Under the pieces are notes generated by a model. It had not been told where the DNA came from. It did no database searches and saw only the letters and a list, made by a program, of their open reading frames with translations. Shown in pieces: positions 1 through 8,117 of a stretch of DNA of 64,000 nt (its first letter is position 1; each line of letters begins with the position of its first letter). Position numbers and translations under genes: made by a program. Origin of the DNA: JABWBH01 sp964526695 (GTDB lineage: Bacteria; Planctomycetota; Phycisphaerae; UBA1845); NCBI GenBank assembly GCA_964526695.1, contig CAZGJA010000091.1, positions 1 to 64,000 on the forward strand. Reading direction: 5' to 3'.

Positions 1-152
1 ATGGCGACCTGCACCCGTGGCTACATTCCGCCGCCCCTGCCGGGGCGAAAACCAGCCCGCCAAAAGTGTCACGGACCCCGGGACTCCCGGAGGAGGAGGG
101 CGCGGTTTTGTTCCCAGCCCGTAGATGCTAGAATGCGAGCGTGGAGCAACCC

Positions 153-329
153 ATGCCGCAGGGATTGACCATCATCTACGAACACGGCCAGGACGGCTGG
201 CGGGTCGCCACGATTCAAGAGGTTCCCGGCGCGTTTTCGCAAGGGCGGACGAAAGCGGAGGCGAGGGAGAACGTGCTGGACGCTCTATCGGAACTGCGGG
301 CGGCGCGGTCCGAGTTGGCGCTGAAGTAG
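153..329 (+). CDS. HicB-like antitoxin, apparently orphan
   Basis: The short product (about 58 residues) contains the HicB-type pattern DGWRVATIQEVPGA followed by SQGRTKAEARENVLDAL, the beta-strand and helix core of HicB/UPF0150 antitoxins. HicB normally neutralises the HicA mRNA interferase. I chose the ATG at 153 because a GGAG lies at 142-145; a GTG at 141 in the same frame is the alternative. No HicA-like gene follows: the next 130 bases hold only a short repeated fragment. It may therefore be a solitary regulator or the relic of a pair. Family is fairly sure, function inferred. Confidence 0.7.
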   Translation: MPQGLTIIYEHGQDGWRVATIQEVPGAFSQGRTKAEARENVLDALSELRAARSELALK

Positions 330-365
330 AAGGGGCACAACAAAGCCATCGGCGCGGGCGTGGCC

Positions 366-405
366 GCGGCGCAGAAGGTGTTTGCGGAGGCGCCGGGGTA
401 GTTCG
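366..405 (+). repeat. Copy 1 of an imperfect 40-bp repeat
   Basis: This stretch would encode AAQKVFAEAPG followed by a TAG. A second imperfect copy encoding AAQKVFAESAG and a TAG lies at 1119-1157. Both end in GGGTAG followed by TTCG or GTTCG. They look like the shared tail of a duplicated and decayed gene in this toxin-antitoxin patch. Confidence 0.5.
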
Positions 406-461
406 TCGCTCCGCGACGGCATCCAAGGGGCCGAAATCGCCGACAGCGGGAATCACGACGG

Positions 462-749
462 ATGCTCCACATGCGACGTTTCAAGTGGATCGAATGGAAT
501 CTCGCAAAGATCGACAGCCATGCACTATCCACCCCGGAAGTCGAAGCTTCGTTCGAGCGGGTCTACCATCTGGAGCGGCGGGACGACGAATCCTCTGAAA
601 TGTTCACCGAAACGCCATCGGGGCGGCGTATCTGGGTGATCTGGCGACATGATAGGGAAGAGGACGTGCCGGATTCTGTTACGGGGATGGAGATCGGCGA
701 TCCGGTGATTTTCGTCATCACCGCATACCAGGAAACGCTCACATGGTAG
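462..749 (+). CDS. Small basic protein, putative toxin of a type II toxin-antitoxin pair
   Basis: The 95-residue product begins MLHMRRFKWIEWNL and has a central GRRIWVIWRHDRE segment, which resembles the compact beta-sheet core of small toxins such as the BrnT/RelE class, but I cannot assign the family securely. A second ATG at 471 (MRRFKW) could be the true start. Its stop overlaps the start of the next gene by 7 bases, the usual arrangement of a translationally coupled toxin-antitoxin pair. The toxin role is inferred from size, basic charge and this coupling. Confidence 0.5.
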   Translation: MLHMRRFKWIEWNLAKIDSHALSTPEVEASFERVYHLERRDDESSEMFTETPSGRRIWVIWRHDREEDVPDSVTGMEIGDPVIFVITAYQETLTW

Positions 750-994
750 GACACGCGGATGACCGGACGCCGAGTCGCAAGGCACTCGATGAGCAGATCG
801 CATCGGAGCCTAAGCGCGCCCCGCTGAACCTGTCCCCCGATGCTCGCGCAGAGCCAGTCGAAGTCCACCTGGCGCGGCGCGCTCGGCGACCGGTGGCACT
901 CAACGGCATCGTCGAGAACGGTCTGGTCCGCCTCTTGGACCCCACCGTGAAGCTGCCGGAACACGCGCGGGTGATTGTTGTGGCGACGGAGTAA
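743..994 (+). CDS. Antitoxin-like protein with AF2212/DUF104-type C-terminus
   Basis: The 83-residue product ends with GIVENGLVRLLDPTVKLPEH and ARVIVVATE, the pattern of AF2212/DUF104-type antitoxin-like proteins (short beta-strand repeats of the form V-x-x-G-hydrophobic-V). The N-terminal half, with EQIASEP and DARAEPVEVHL, is not part of that core. It overlaps the preceding toxin-like gene by 7 bases. A diverged, start-less copy of the same gene lies about 900 bases downstream, so this locus has been duplicated. The call rests on motif resemblance only. Confidence 0.55.
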   Translation: MVGHADDRTPSRKALDEQIASEPKRAPLNLSPDARAEPVEVHLARRARRPVALNGIVENGLVRLLDPTVKLPEHARVIVVATE

Positions 995-1118
995 GAAGTG
1001 CGCAGGCTTGGCTTGCTGGATATCGAAGCGGTCGCACCCACTGCCTCGCCACGCTCCGCATGGAAGGCGTTCTGGTCCTCGACCGCGAGAGGACTCCCGT
1101 GGGGTGATGGACATGCCG

Positions 1119-1157
1119 GCGGCGCAGAAGGTGTTCGCGGAGAGCGCAGGGTAGGTT
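1119..1157 (+). repeat. Copy 2 of the imperfect 40-bp repeat
   Basis: This matches 366-405 and again ends in a TAG. The bases before it (about 1035-1106) could encode the tail RTHCLATLRMEGVLVLDRE, ending in a TGA, with no visible beginning. I read 998-1160 as debris of a toxin-type gene rather than a functional one. Confidence 0.45.
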
Positions 1158-1195
1158 CGCACCAAGTGTTGGTGTCACGCTTGGGAGGCGTGCGA

Positions 1196-1675
1196 ATGAT
1201 CGCCGAGGACGCGAACTGCCTGGCATGCGGTTATTCGTTGAGGGGACTGGCGGACCCTCGCTGCCCGGAATGCGGGCGCTCGTTCGATCCCGCGAATCCG
1301 GCAACCTACTCGATCCGTGGGGCTTCATGTAAACACCGGCCCCTTTGGCAAGCGTTGAGCGTGTACGTCGCTTGGTTGTTGACGGCCTATGCCGTCAGTT
1401 CAACAACGCCGGGTACGCCGACCGAAGCTGTTTTCTTGTGGATCGCTAGCGGTCCCCTGGGGTGGGTTCTGGCGGTGACGGGTTTCGACGCAAGGCTGAT
1501 GGTGATGTTCCCCATCGTCCTCCATTCTCTGTGGGGCGTTTGTGTCCTTGGAACCAACGCAAGGCATTGGCATCCGATGGTCCACGCGATCCTTGGCTTG
1601 CTCTGGTATGGTGGGGGGACGATCCTCTCGCTCGTCTTGGGGCAGGTGTTTGGAGTGCTCATCAGCGGGTGCTGA
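1196..1675 (+). CDS. Zinc-ribbon membrane protein of planctomycete type
   Basis: The 159-residue product starts with a zinc ribbon CLACGYSLRGL followed by CPECGRSF, a CxxC-CxxC pair common at the start of uncharacterised planctomycete proteins. Several hydrophobic segments follow (around ALSVYVAWLLTAYAV, AVFLWIASGPLGWVLAV, ILGLLWYGGGTILSLVLG), so it is an integral membrane protein with a cytoplasmic zinc finger. The ATG at 1196 is preceded by GGGAGG at suitable spacing, which decides the start against a longer reading from 998. Function unknown. Confidence 0.65.
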   Translation: MIAEDANCLACGYSLRGLADPRCPECGRSFDPANPATYSIRGASCKHRPLWQALSVYVAWLLTAYAVSSTTPGTPTEAVFLWIASGPLGWVLAVTGFDARLMVMFPIVLHSLWGVCVLGTNARHWHPMVHAILGLLWYGGGTILSLVLGQVFGVLISGC

Positions 1676-1678
1676 TCT

Positions 1679-1866
1679 GTTCGCAAGGAGCAAATCGCGT
1701 CAGAACCGCAGCGCGAACCGCTGCGCCTTGCTCCCGACGCCCGCGCCGAGACGGTCGAAGTCCACTTGGGGCGACAGCCTCGGTGTCGGATGGCGCTAAA
1801 CGGTATCACTCAGCATAGTCTGCTTCCGCCGTTAATCCCAACCGTGAATGTTCTGCGACATGGGGG
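1679..1866 (+). pseudogene. Decayed second copy of the antitoxin gene at 743-994
   Basis: One frame reads EQIASEPQREPLRLAPDARA, then ETVEVHLGR and ALNGI, and finally PLIPTVN. It aligns residue by residue with EQIASEPKRAPLNLSPDARA and the rest of the protein at 743-994. The copy follows directly on a TGA with no start codon. Its C-terminal signature is eroded: GIVENGLVRLLDPTVKL has become GITQHSLLPPLIPTVNV. It is a paralogous remnant that no longer encodes a recognisable antitoxin. Confidence 0.7.
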
Positions 1867-1908
1867 GTGATGATGGTAACATCGGAATAAGACGAATCGT
1901 AAAGTGCC

Positions 1909-2124
1909 ATGATAGTTGAACAGAACTACGACGACGCCATCGACGAAGCGATGATCCCCATTCTGCGCGCCAAGAGCGGGATGGAGCGCCTGCGGATGCT
2001 GAACGGCATGTTCCGATCCGCGCGGCAGATTGTTGAGTATTCGATAAGGGCCGCGCATCCGGATTGGGATGAGGCCGCCGTGTGCGAGGCCGCGTCAAGG
2101 AGGATGCTCCGTGGATCCGGTTGA
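1909..2124 (+). CDS. Small helical partner protein of a nucleotidyltransferase
   Basis: The 71-residue product (DAIDEAMIPILRAKSGMERL, then MFRSARQIVEYSIRAAHPDW) is mostly helical and charged. From memory, short proteins of this type occur directly upstream of stand-alone nucleotidyltransferases with a short overlap, as here (14 bases). By analogy with two-gene AbiE- or MNT/HEPN-like modules it could be the partner or antidote. No catalytic residues are recognisable. Confidence 0.55.
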   Translation: MIVEQNYDDAIDEAMIPILRAKSGMERLRMLNGMFRSARQIVEYSIRAAHPDWDEAAVCEAASRRMLRGSG

Positions 2125-2686
2125 TCTCGTTGCGGAATGCGCCGGCATATTGGAGAGCCTCGGCCTTCCCTACCTGGTGACCGGTTCAATCGCGTCCATC
2201 TACTTCGGAGAACCGCGACTGACGAACGATGTGGACATCGTTCTCGTCCTCACCCCAGGGAAGGTCAGGGCTTTTTGCTCCTCCTTTCCGCAACCGCCCT
2301 ATTACGTCAGCGAGGATGCTGTCCGCGACGTCGTGGACCGCCAGGCTCAGTTCAACGTGATCCACTCCGAGGCAGGTTTGAAGGCGGATTTCATGATTGC
2401 CGGCGACTCCGAGTTCAATCGAAGCCGATTCGCACGCCGGTCGAAGGTCCAGATTGGCCCGACCGTGAGCGTTATGATGGCCTCCCCCGAAGACGTTATC
2501 ATCAAGAAGCTCGAGTACTTTCGCGAAGGCGGCTCCGACAAGCATGTGCGGGACATCGTTGGAATTCTTCGCCTTGCCCAGGCGCCCGTGGATTTCCGCT
2601 ACATTGAAGAGTGGGTCGGTCGGATGGGGCTTGCGGCGGAGTGGGAAGAAGTCCTGCGGCGCTGCAAGCCGCGCGACGCGAAGTAG
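2111..2686 (+). CDS. AbiEii/DUF6036-like nucleotidyltransferase
   Basis: The 191-residue product has the minimal nucleotidyltransferase core: YLVTGSIASIYFGEPRLT followed by NDVDIVLVL. The G-S motif and the D-x-D metal-binding pair typical of pol-beta-fold transferases are visible. Further along, SPEDVIIKKLEYFREGGSDK matches the downstream helix of DUF6036/AbiEii-like proteins. The GTG at 2111 is chosen because the product then starts just before the fold and overlaps its small partner by 14 bases. A toxin or abortive-infection role is inference from the family and the pairing. Confidence 0.7.
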   Translation: MDPVDLVAECAGILESLGLPYLVTGSIASIYFGEPRLTNDVDIVLVLTPGKVRAFCSSFPQPPYYVSEDAVRDVVDRQAQFNVIHSEAGLKADFMIAGDSEFNRSRFARRSKVQIGPTVSVMMASPEDVIIKKLEYFREGGSDKHVRDIVGILRLAQAPVDFRYIEEWVGRMGLAAEWEEVLRRCKPRDAK

Positions 2687-2926
2687 TGTGGAGTCGGCCG
2701 GAAGCAAGCGTCCGATTCATGCACCCGCAAAATGGAATTCTGAACTCCCGACGGGCGGGGTTAGAGAGGCGGGTCGAACTGGCCCGGCCCGGCTCACGCG
2801 GCGTATCCCGTTCGCCCGCCTCACGCGGCGCCGCGGCTTGACGCTTGTTTCCGGCCTCTCGCATTGCCCGTCGCCGAGATCGGTGCCTGATGCAGGACGG
2901 GACACGACGTGGAAGGAGTGTACACC

Positions 2927-3541
2927 TTGAGAGAATCAGCTTTTTGCCCGGTGGTCTTCACTTGCCTGATCCTCGCGCTCCTCTGCTCCAGCGGTTGTGG
3001 CCGCCATTCCAGCAGCAAGCGCGCCGGCGCGACCAACCCGCCCGCCGAGGACACGGGCAAAGCACGGGCCGTTTCCTCCAAGCCGTCAGCTTCGCCATCG
3101 CCAGCGCCGATTAGCGACGCGCCAGACTCGACCGCGTTGCTCGCCAGGCTGAGGATCGCTCCCTCGGTGCTCGAAATCGGCGACGCGCGCGTCGTGCTCG
3201 ATGCCTATCTCTGGCGAGATTTCATGCCCGTGATCGGAGGCGATTCGAAGTCCGGCAAACCGATGATGGCGGTGATCAAGCTTGCAGCGGCACCCGGTTC
3301 GACCCTTCCTTCCGGCGTCGATGCACAGCTTGTGTGGCTTGTGCGCGGAACGGAGATCTGGGCCGGGAGCTTCATGAAGGAGGAGCGAACAGCGGATCCC
3401 CGGGCAGTGGAGAAGGTCTTCCGCAATGGGCCGTTGTGGCCGCCGGGCGAAGCAGTGGATGTCATCGTTGAGGTGCTGGACGCGGCGGGCGGCAAACACT
3501 TGCTGCGAGCGAGCGGGGTGAAGATCCATCAGACCTCGTGA
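2927..3541 (+). CDS. Predicted lipoprotein of unknown function
   Basis: The product starts with a hydrophobic signal (VVFTCLILALLCSSGC) ending in a lipobox-like LCSSGC, so it should be lipid-anchored. A low-complexity Ser/Pro/Ala linker follows, then a beta-rich domain of about 130 residues containing MMAVIKLAAAPG and AVDVIVEVLDAAGGKH. I set the start at the TTG at 2927 because AAGGAG lies 8 bases before it; a GTG at 2909 is the longer alternative. No family recognised. It is separated by about 230 bases from comEC. Confidence 0.6.
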   Translation: MRESAFCPVVFTCLILALLCSSGCGRHSSSKRAGATNPPAEDTGKARAVSSKPSASPSPAPISDAPDSTALLARLRIAPSVLEIGDARVVLDAYLWRDFMPVIGGDSKSGKPMMAVIKLAAAPGSTLPSGVDAQLVWLVRGTEIWAGSFMKEERTADPRAVEKVFRNGPLWPPGEAVDVIVEVLDAAGGKHLLRASGVKIHQTS

Positions 3542-3770
3542 GCCTTTTCCGCTGGGGTGATGCTCGGGGGGCACGGGGTCGAGAGTGAGCACCCAGCTCC
3601 TGCCGCCCCACGGCTGCGCAATCGGCATGATAGAGCCATCGGTTTCCGTCGACGCTGGATGCTGCGCGGCGCACCCTTCTCGCTTCGCGATTCACGCCCG
3701 GCGATTAACGATCCGCGCAGGATCGGCGCGTCGCTTGTCCCACGCCCGGAGGCGGCCCATGATGTAGCGC

Positions 3771-6539
3771 ATGGAAACGCCCGTGCCCGGCGATCGCCCC
3801 ATACGCAGCAGCATGGGGCGGCTCATAGACGCGATCCAGTGGATCGAGCGTGCCGCGCCGCTGGCATTTCCGGCGGCGGGTGTGCTGGTCGGCTTGACGG
3901 TGGATCACGCTTACACCTTGCCGTCTTGGACGTCGGTGGCGGTGCTCATGGTCGCTGCCGCGGCGTTGGCGGGGGCGTCCATTCGGCGCGTTGCGCTCAT
4001 GCCTTTGGTTTTCGTCGCCGGGTGCGCTGCGGGGACTTTGCTGGATCAGGCTCTGTGGCGGCACACGCCTGCGACGGACATTGCTCGCTGCATTCAGGCC
4101 CCGTTTTCCCTGGCGAGGGTGCGCGGGCGCGTGATCGACTCGCCGCGGGTGGTGGAGGCGGAGGAGTTCGCGTTCTCGCGCTGGATGCGGCCGGCGCCGC
4201 GATGCGTGTTTCTGCTGGAAGTCGAGGGCGTTGCGGGCGAAGGCGCCTGGCTTGAGGCGACGGGGCGGGTGCGCGTTTCGCTGGAGGAGCCGCTGCTGGA
4301 AGTGCGGCTGGGCGATCGCGTCGAGGCGCTGGGGCGGTTGCACGGGTTCTTTCCGCGACGCAATCCCGGCGGCTTTGACGGCGCGGCGTACTTCCGCCTT
4401 GAAGGGATCAGCGCCGGGCTGAGCTGCGAATCCGCGCTGAATGTGCGAAGGCTGGCGGGCGGTGCACTGCTTGGATCTACGGCAGGCGAGGAACGGCTTG
4501 GCTCCGTGGCGGCGATGCTGGCGGCGGTTCGGGATTGGTGGCGGCGGCTGATGATGGATGATTGGCCCGTCGCGGAGGAGGGCGATCGCGGCTTCATCGA
4601 GACGCTGGTTCTGGGGCAGCGGTCCACGCTGGATCGGCGCATCGACCGGCTCTTTGCCGATCTGGGGTTGACGCACATCATGGCCGTGAGCGGCTCGCAC
4701 CTGGCCGCGATCATGGGCGGGGCGTGGGGATTGTCTCGGCTGCTGGCGCTGCGACGTGGACAGGCCTCGCTGGTGATGTTCATTTCGACGCTGCTGTATG
4801 CCTCGGTGACGGAACCGCGCGCGCCGTGTGTGCGCGCGGTGATCGGCGCGGGGCTGTATTGCATCGGCGGGTTGGGCGATCTGCGGGCGCGTCCGGTGAA
4901 CATCCTTGCGGCGGCGGCGCTGGTCATCGCGCTGATCGACCCGATGCAGGTGTTCTCCGCGGGATTTCAGCTTTCGTTCGCGGCGGCGGGCGGCATCGTG
5001 ATTCTGGTGCCGGCCGTTCGACGATGCGGGGTTGTTGCCCGTGAGGCGTTTCAGGATTGCCGGTATGGTTACGTTGCGGCGGAGCTGCGGCGTCGGGTGG
5101 CGCTGATCGAGCGGCGACAGCCTCGCACGGGCGCGCCGGTCGGCTCGGATGCGTGGTCCCGGGCCACCGCGCTCCACGAGGAAAAGGCGACGCTTGCCTT
5201 CAAGCTGCTGCGGTGGTTTGTGCTGCTGCCCGCGCTGGTTTCGCTGTGCGCGTGGGCGGCGACGGCGCCGCTGGTGGCGTGGCACTTCAACCAGGTGCAG
5301 TGGATGGGGCCGCTCAACACGATGGTGATCTGGCTGCCCGCGGCGCTGCTGGTGAACCTGGGGTTCCTGGCGCTCCTGCTCTCCGGCATCGCGCCCGCTG
5401 CCGCGATTCCCGTCAAGTGGCTGATGTCGCTGCTGGAGGAGATCACGTTGGGGGCTGCCGCGAGGCTTCCGTCCGGCTTCCCGTGGATCATGTCCATGCC
5501 CGCGCCGCCGATGGGGCTGATGATGTTGTGGTACGGTTCGCTGATCGCGTTTGCTCTTGCGTTCAGGCCTGATCCGCTCAGCCACATCCGATGGGGCACG
5601 TTTCCGCAGTTGGTTCCCGATTCAGTACGTTTCAGGACGACGCCACGGGGGAGCATTCTTGCGTTGTGTCTCCTCTGTTCGGTCACCGGGTTTCTTTCAT
5701 TCGGTTGGCTTCAGCGAACGCAAGCTCGGGAGAGCCTGCGTGTCACGACGTTGGCAGTGGGTTCGGGATTGGCCGTCGTCATCGAGCTTCCGAACGGGCG
5801 GACGCTGCTTTACGACTGCGGAAGCGACGCGCCGTTCGACGTGGGGCGGCAGACTCTTGTGCCGTTTCTTCGCAGCCGGGGGATCAACCGCGTGGACGAC
5901 GTGTTCCTCAGCCATGCGAACCTCGATCATTTCTCAGGTTTGCCGGGGCTGATGGAGGCCGTGCCGGTGGGGGCGGTGCACGCTACGCCGTTCTTTCAGG
6001 CTTCGTCCGCGCCCGGCTCGCCGGCGCGGCATCTGATTGACTGGATGTGTTCGCGGGGGCGCGGGATGGATTCGACGGAAGACTTGGGGGGTTCGTGGTC
6101 TGAGGGCGACGTGCGCTTCGAGCAGCTCTGGCCCTTGGCCGAGTCTTCTGCCGGGATGGATGCCAACAACCTGTCACTTGTGCTGCGGCTGACGTACCTG
6201 GGGCACTCGATTCTGCTGACGGGGGACATCGAAGGGGCCGCGCAGGCGGCGATCATGCAGAGCCAGGGGGATCGGCTGGGCAGCGACGTGCTGCTGATAC
6301 CGCATCACGGAAGCACACGGACCAATTCGCCGCGGTTCATCGTAGCGGTGAATCCGCAGGTGGTGATCCAGTCCGACGGACCGGGCACCGCGCTGCAGCG
6401 GGAAACGCTGCGGCGTTGGGCTGAGGCGCGTCCCTTGTTCGACACGGCGGAGGTTGGTGCGGTGACGGTTGAGATTTCTAGTGCCGGGCTAACCGCGCGG
6501 ACCGGCGGGGACGGGGACGAGGCTTGGCGTTCACGCTGA
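3771..6539 (+). CDS. comEC: ComEC/Rec2-family DNA internalisation protein
   Basis: The 922-residue product has the three-part ComEC layout. There is an N-terminal membrane-anchored OB-like domain (roughly 30-240), a multi-helix competence channel (roughly 270-600, with LGLTHIMAVSGSHLA) and a C-terminal metallo-beta-lactamase-like domain (roughly 660-900, with FLSHANLDHFSGL and LIPHHGSTRTNSP). ComEC moves single-stranded DNA across the inner membrane in transformation. The metal motif reads HANLDH instead of the usual HxDxDH, so the first Asp is Asn. No other competence genes are visible nearby. An in-frame ATG at 3813 is an alternative start. Confidence 0.9.
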   Translation: METPVPGDRPIRSSMGRLIDAIQWIERAAPLAFPAAGVLVGLTVDHAYTLPSWTSVAVLMVAAAALAGASIRRVALMPLVFVAGCAAGTLLDQALWRHTPATDIARCIQAPFSLARVRGRVIDSPRVVEAEEFAFSRWMRPAPRCVFLLEVEGVAGEGAWLEATGRVRVSLEEPLLEVRLGDRVEALGRLHGFFPRRNPGGFDGAAYFRLEGISAGLSCESALNVRRLAGGALLGSTAGEERLGSVAAMLAAVRDWWRRLMMDDWPVAEEGDRGFIETLVLGQRSTLDRRIDRLFADLGLTHIMAVSGSHLAAIMGGAWGLSRLLALRRGQASLVMFISTLLYASVTEPRAPCVRAVIGAGLYCIGGLGDLRARPVNILAAAALVIALIDPMQVFSAGFQLSFAAAGGIVILVPAVRRCGVVAREAFQDCRYGYVAAELRRRVALIERRQPRTGAPVGSDAWSRATALHEEKATLAFKLLRWFVLLPALVSLCAWAATAPLVAWHFNQVQWMGPLNTMVIWLPAALLVNLGFLALLLSGIAPAAAIPVKWLMSLLEEITLGAAARLPSGFPWIMSMPAPPMGLMMLWYGSLIAFALAFRPDPLSHIRWGTFPQLVPDSVRFRTTPRGSILALCLLCSVTGFLSFGWLQRTQARESLRVTTLAVGSGLAVVIELPNGRTLLYDCGSDAPFDVGRQTLVPFLRSRGINRVDDVFLSHANLDHFSGLPGLMEAVPVGAVHATPFFQASSAPGSPARHLIDWMCSRGRGMDSTEDLGGSWSEGDVRFEQLWPLAESSAGMDANNLSLVLRLTYLGHSILLTGDIEGAAQAAIMQSQGDRLGSDVLLIPHHGSTRTNSPRFIVAVNPQVVIQSDGPGTALQRETLRRWAEARPLFDTAEVGAVTVEISSAGLTARTGGDGDEAWRSR

Positions 6540-6749
6540 CGGTGTGAAGATGGGGTGTGGCTATCCCATAAAAGCAATTTCTCCACTGTCGCTGTATATC
6601 GGCGGTCTATCGGCGACCCCCGGAAGCGTCGGGGTGGGTGCGGTTTTCCGTCGTGTTCGGGTGAACTTCACCAGGCGTCGGGAGTCGCGGAGCCTCAAGT
6701 TTGATCGTGTCGAGGACGCCCCTGCGAGAAAGTTCAGAATTGAGGGGTG

Positions 6750-6777
6750 TTGACAAGGATCGGGCGGCGCATAAGCT
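6750..6777 (+). promoter_or_regulatory. Putative sigma-70 type promoter for rpsJ
   Basis: A perfect TTGACA at 6750-6755 is followed after 16 bases by TAAGCT (6772-6777), a weak -10 element. It lies about 75 bases upstream of the rpsJ GTG. The rest of the 310-base gap after comEC shows no gene. The -35 is clear, the -10 is poor. Confidence 0.45.
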
Positions 6778-6849
6778 CACCGATCTGCGGCATTCGAGCC
6801 GCGCGTGAACGAACAGGCGAAAACGACCGGTTTTTGAGGGTATTCGTAG

Positions 6850-7161
6850 GTGAGCAAGGGGTTGAAAATCCGGATTCGAATGGAGGCGTACGATCCGCGG
6901 TCGCTGGATCTTTCGGCGCGGGAGATCGTCGACCAGGCGAAGCGGACCAGCGCGAAGGTGCGTGGTCCGATCCCCCTGCCCACGCGGGTGGAGAAATACA
7001 CGGTGCTTCGAAGTCCCCACGTGGACAAGAAGTCCCGCGAGCAGTTTGAAATCCGCACGCATAAGCGGATCATCGACATCCACGATCCGAATCCCCGGAC
7101 GGTTGAAGCCCTGAATCGCATGACGGTAAATCCGGGCGTTTTCATCAGGATCAAGACCTGA
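6850..7161 (+). CDS. rpsJ: 30S ribosomal protein S10
   Basis: The 103-residue product matches S10 along its whole length, with RIRMEAYDPRSLD at the start, GPIPLPTRVEKYTVLRSPHV in the middle and the conserved THKRIIDIHDP near the end. S10 sits in the 30S head and in NusB-NusE antitermination complexes. It starts with GTG. It stands first in the ribosomal block but is separated from rplC by a terminator-like hairpin. The usual upstream neighbours (fusA, tuf) are absent; comEC lies there instead. Confidence 0.97.
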   Translation: MSKGLKIRIRMEAYDPRSLDLSAREIVDQAKRTSAKVRGPIPLPTRVEKYTVLRSPHVDKKSREQFEIRTHKRIIDIHDPNPRTVEALNRMTVNPGVFIRIKT

Positions 7162-7162
7162 C

Positions 7163-7197
7163 GCGGCGCGAGACTCAACGTGAGTCGCGCCGTTTTT
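7163..7197 (+). terminator. Terminator-like hairpin between rpsJ and rplC
   Basis: Right after the rpsJ stop, CGGCGC..GACTCA, a 3-base loop (ACG) and TGAGTC-GCGCCG form a 12-bp stem with a 2-base bulge. It is followed by TTTTT (7193-7197). This fits an intrinsic terminator or attenuator that could reduce read-through from rpsJ into the rest of the block. Confidence 0.75.
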
Positions 7198-7310
7198 CAT
7201 TTTCAGTCGGGTCGATTCTCGTTCTAAACAAGACTGCCGCCTGAGCTTTCATCGGGCGGATCGGGGATGAATTGCCGACCGGTTCGACCGGGCGGGGATG
7301 GTGGAGTGTC

Positions 7311-7961
7311 ATGAGACCGACGATCTTCGGACGCAAGCTGGGGATGACCCGGATCACGGATGCCAAGGGGGTGGTTCACCCGGTGACGGTGATCCAGGCG
7401 GGTCCATGCGTGGTGCTCCAGGTGAAGAGCGCGGAGACGGACGGATACAACGCCCTGCAGGTCGGGTTTGGCGACGTGAAGCCGCACCGCTCGACGAAGG
7501 CGCTGATCGGTCACGCCGGCAAGGCGGCGACCGGGCCGAAGCGATTCGTGCGGGAGATCCGGCTCGACGAGGCGCCGACGCAGCAGCCGGGCGACGTGCT
7601 GACGGTGGAGATGTTCGGCGGCGACGCGGTGAAGTTCTGCGACGTGGTGGGCGTGACCAAGGGCAAGGGCACGATGGGCGTGATGCGCCGGTACGGGTTC
7701 GGCGGCTTGGGCGCTTCGCATGGAACGGAGCGAAAGCACCGCTCGCCGGGCAGCATCGGCGGCGGCGCGCCGCGCGGTCACGGTCGCGGCGTGAAGAAGG
7801 GCAAACGCATGGCGGGGCACACCGGCGACGTGCGGCGCACGCTTCAGAACCAGCAATTGCTCGGCGTGAACGTCGAGGACAACTTGCTGCTGGTGCGCGG
7901 CGGCGTGCCGGGTCCCGATGGCGGGTTCGTCATCGTGCGACAGTCGAAGAAGAGGGGATAG
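7311..7961 (+). CDS. rplC: 50S ribosomal protein L3
   Basis: The 216-residue product is L3: FGRKLGMTRI at the start, VTVIQAGPCVV, and the loop FGGLGASHGTERKHRSPGS with GHTGDVR that reaches the peptidyl transferase centre. The ATG at 7311 is preceded by GGAG at suitable spacing and gives the canonical MRPTIFGRKLG start; a longer in-frame reading from 7272 lacks support. Its stop codon abuts a tandem repeat that fills the gap to rplD. Confidence 0.96.
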   Translation: MRPTIFGRKLGMTRITDAKGVVHPVTVIQAGPCVVLQVKSAETDGYNALQVGFGDVKPHRSTKALIGHAGKAATGPKRFVREIRLDEAPTQQPGDVLTVEMFGGDAVKFCDVVGVTKGKGTMGVMRRYGFGGLGASHGTERKHRSPGSIGGGAPRGHGRGVKKGKRMAGHTGDVRRTLQNQQLLGVNVEDNLLLVRGGVPGPDGGFVIVRQSKKRG

Positions 7962-8021
7962 GCAGTAGGCAATAGGCAACAGGCAACAGGCAACAGGCGA
8001 TAGGCAACAGGCAACAGGCGG
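7960..8021 (+). repeat. Tandem repeat of AGGCAAC/AGGCAATA type in the ribosomal operon
   Basis: Around eight degenerate copies of an 8-base unit (AGGCAACA, with variants AGGCAATA and AGGCGATA) run on from the rplC stop codon. They occupy the first half of the 150-base gap before rplD. Similar but different short-period repeats occur at other gene ends in this window. Confidence 0.8.
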
Positions 8022-8117
8022 ACGTCGGTGGGTATACGCGACTGCTTGGAGCCGGGGCGGGCGACAGCAAGAAAACAGCAGTAGTTGTGACGCGGAAGTC
8101 TGGGGATGATCGTTATG

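Noticed and set aside
1..140. Open frame from the ATG at position 1 to 168
   Set aside because: It overlaps the HicB-like gene in another frame and its translation has no coding character; it may just be window-edge sequence.
3705..5585. 626-codon minus-strand open frame opposite comEC
   Set aside because: Low-complexity Arg/Gln/His composition typical of the complement of a GC-rich gene; comEC on the plus strand has clear domains.
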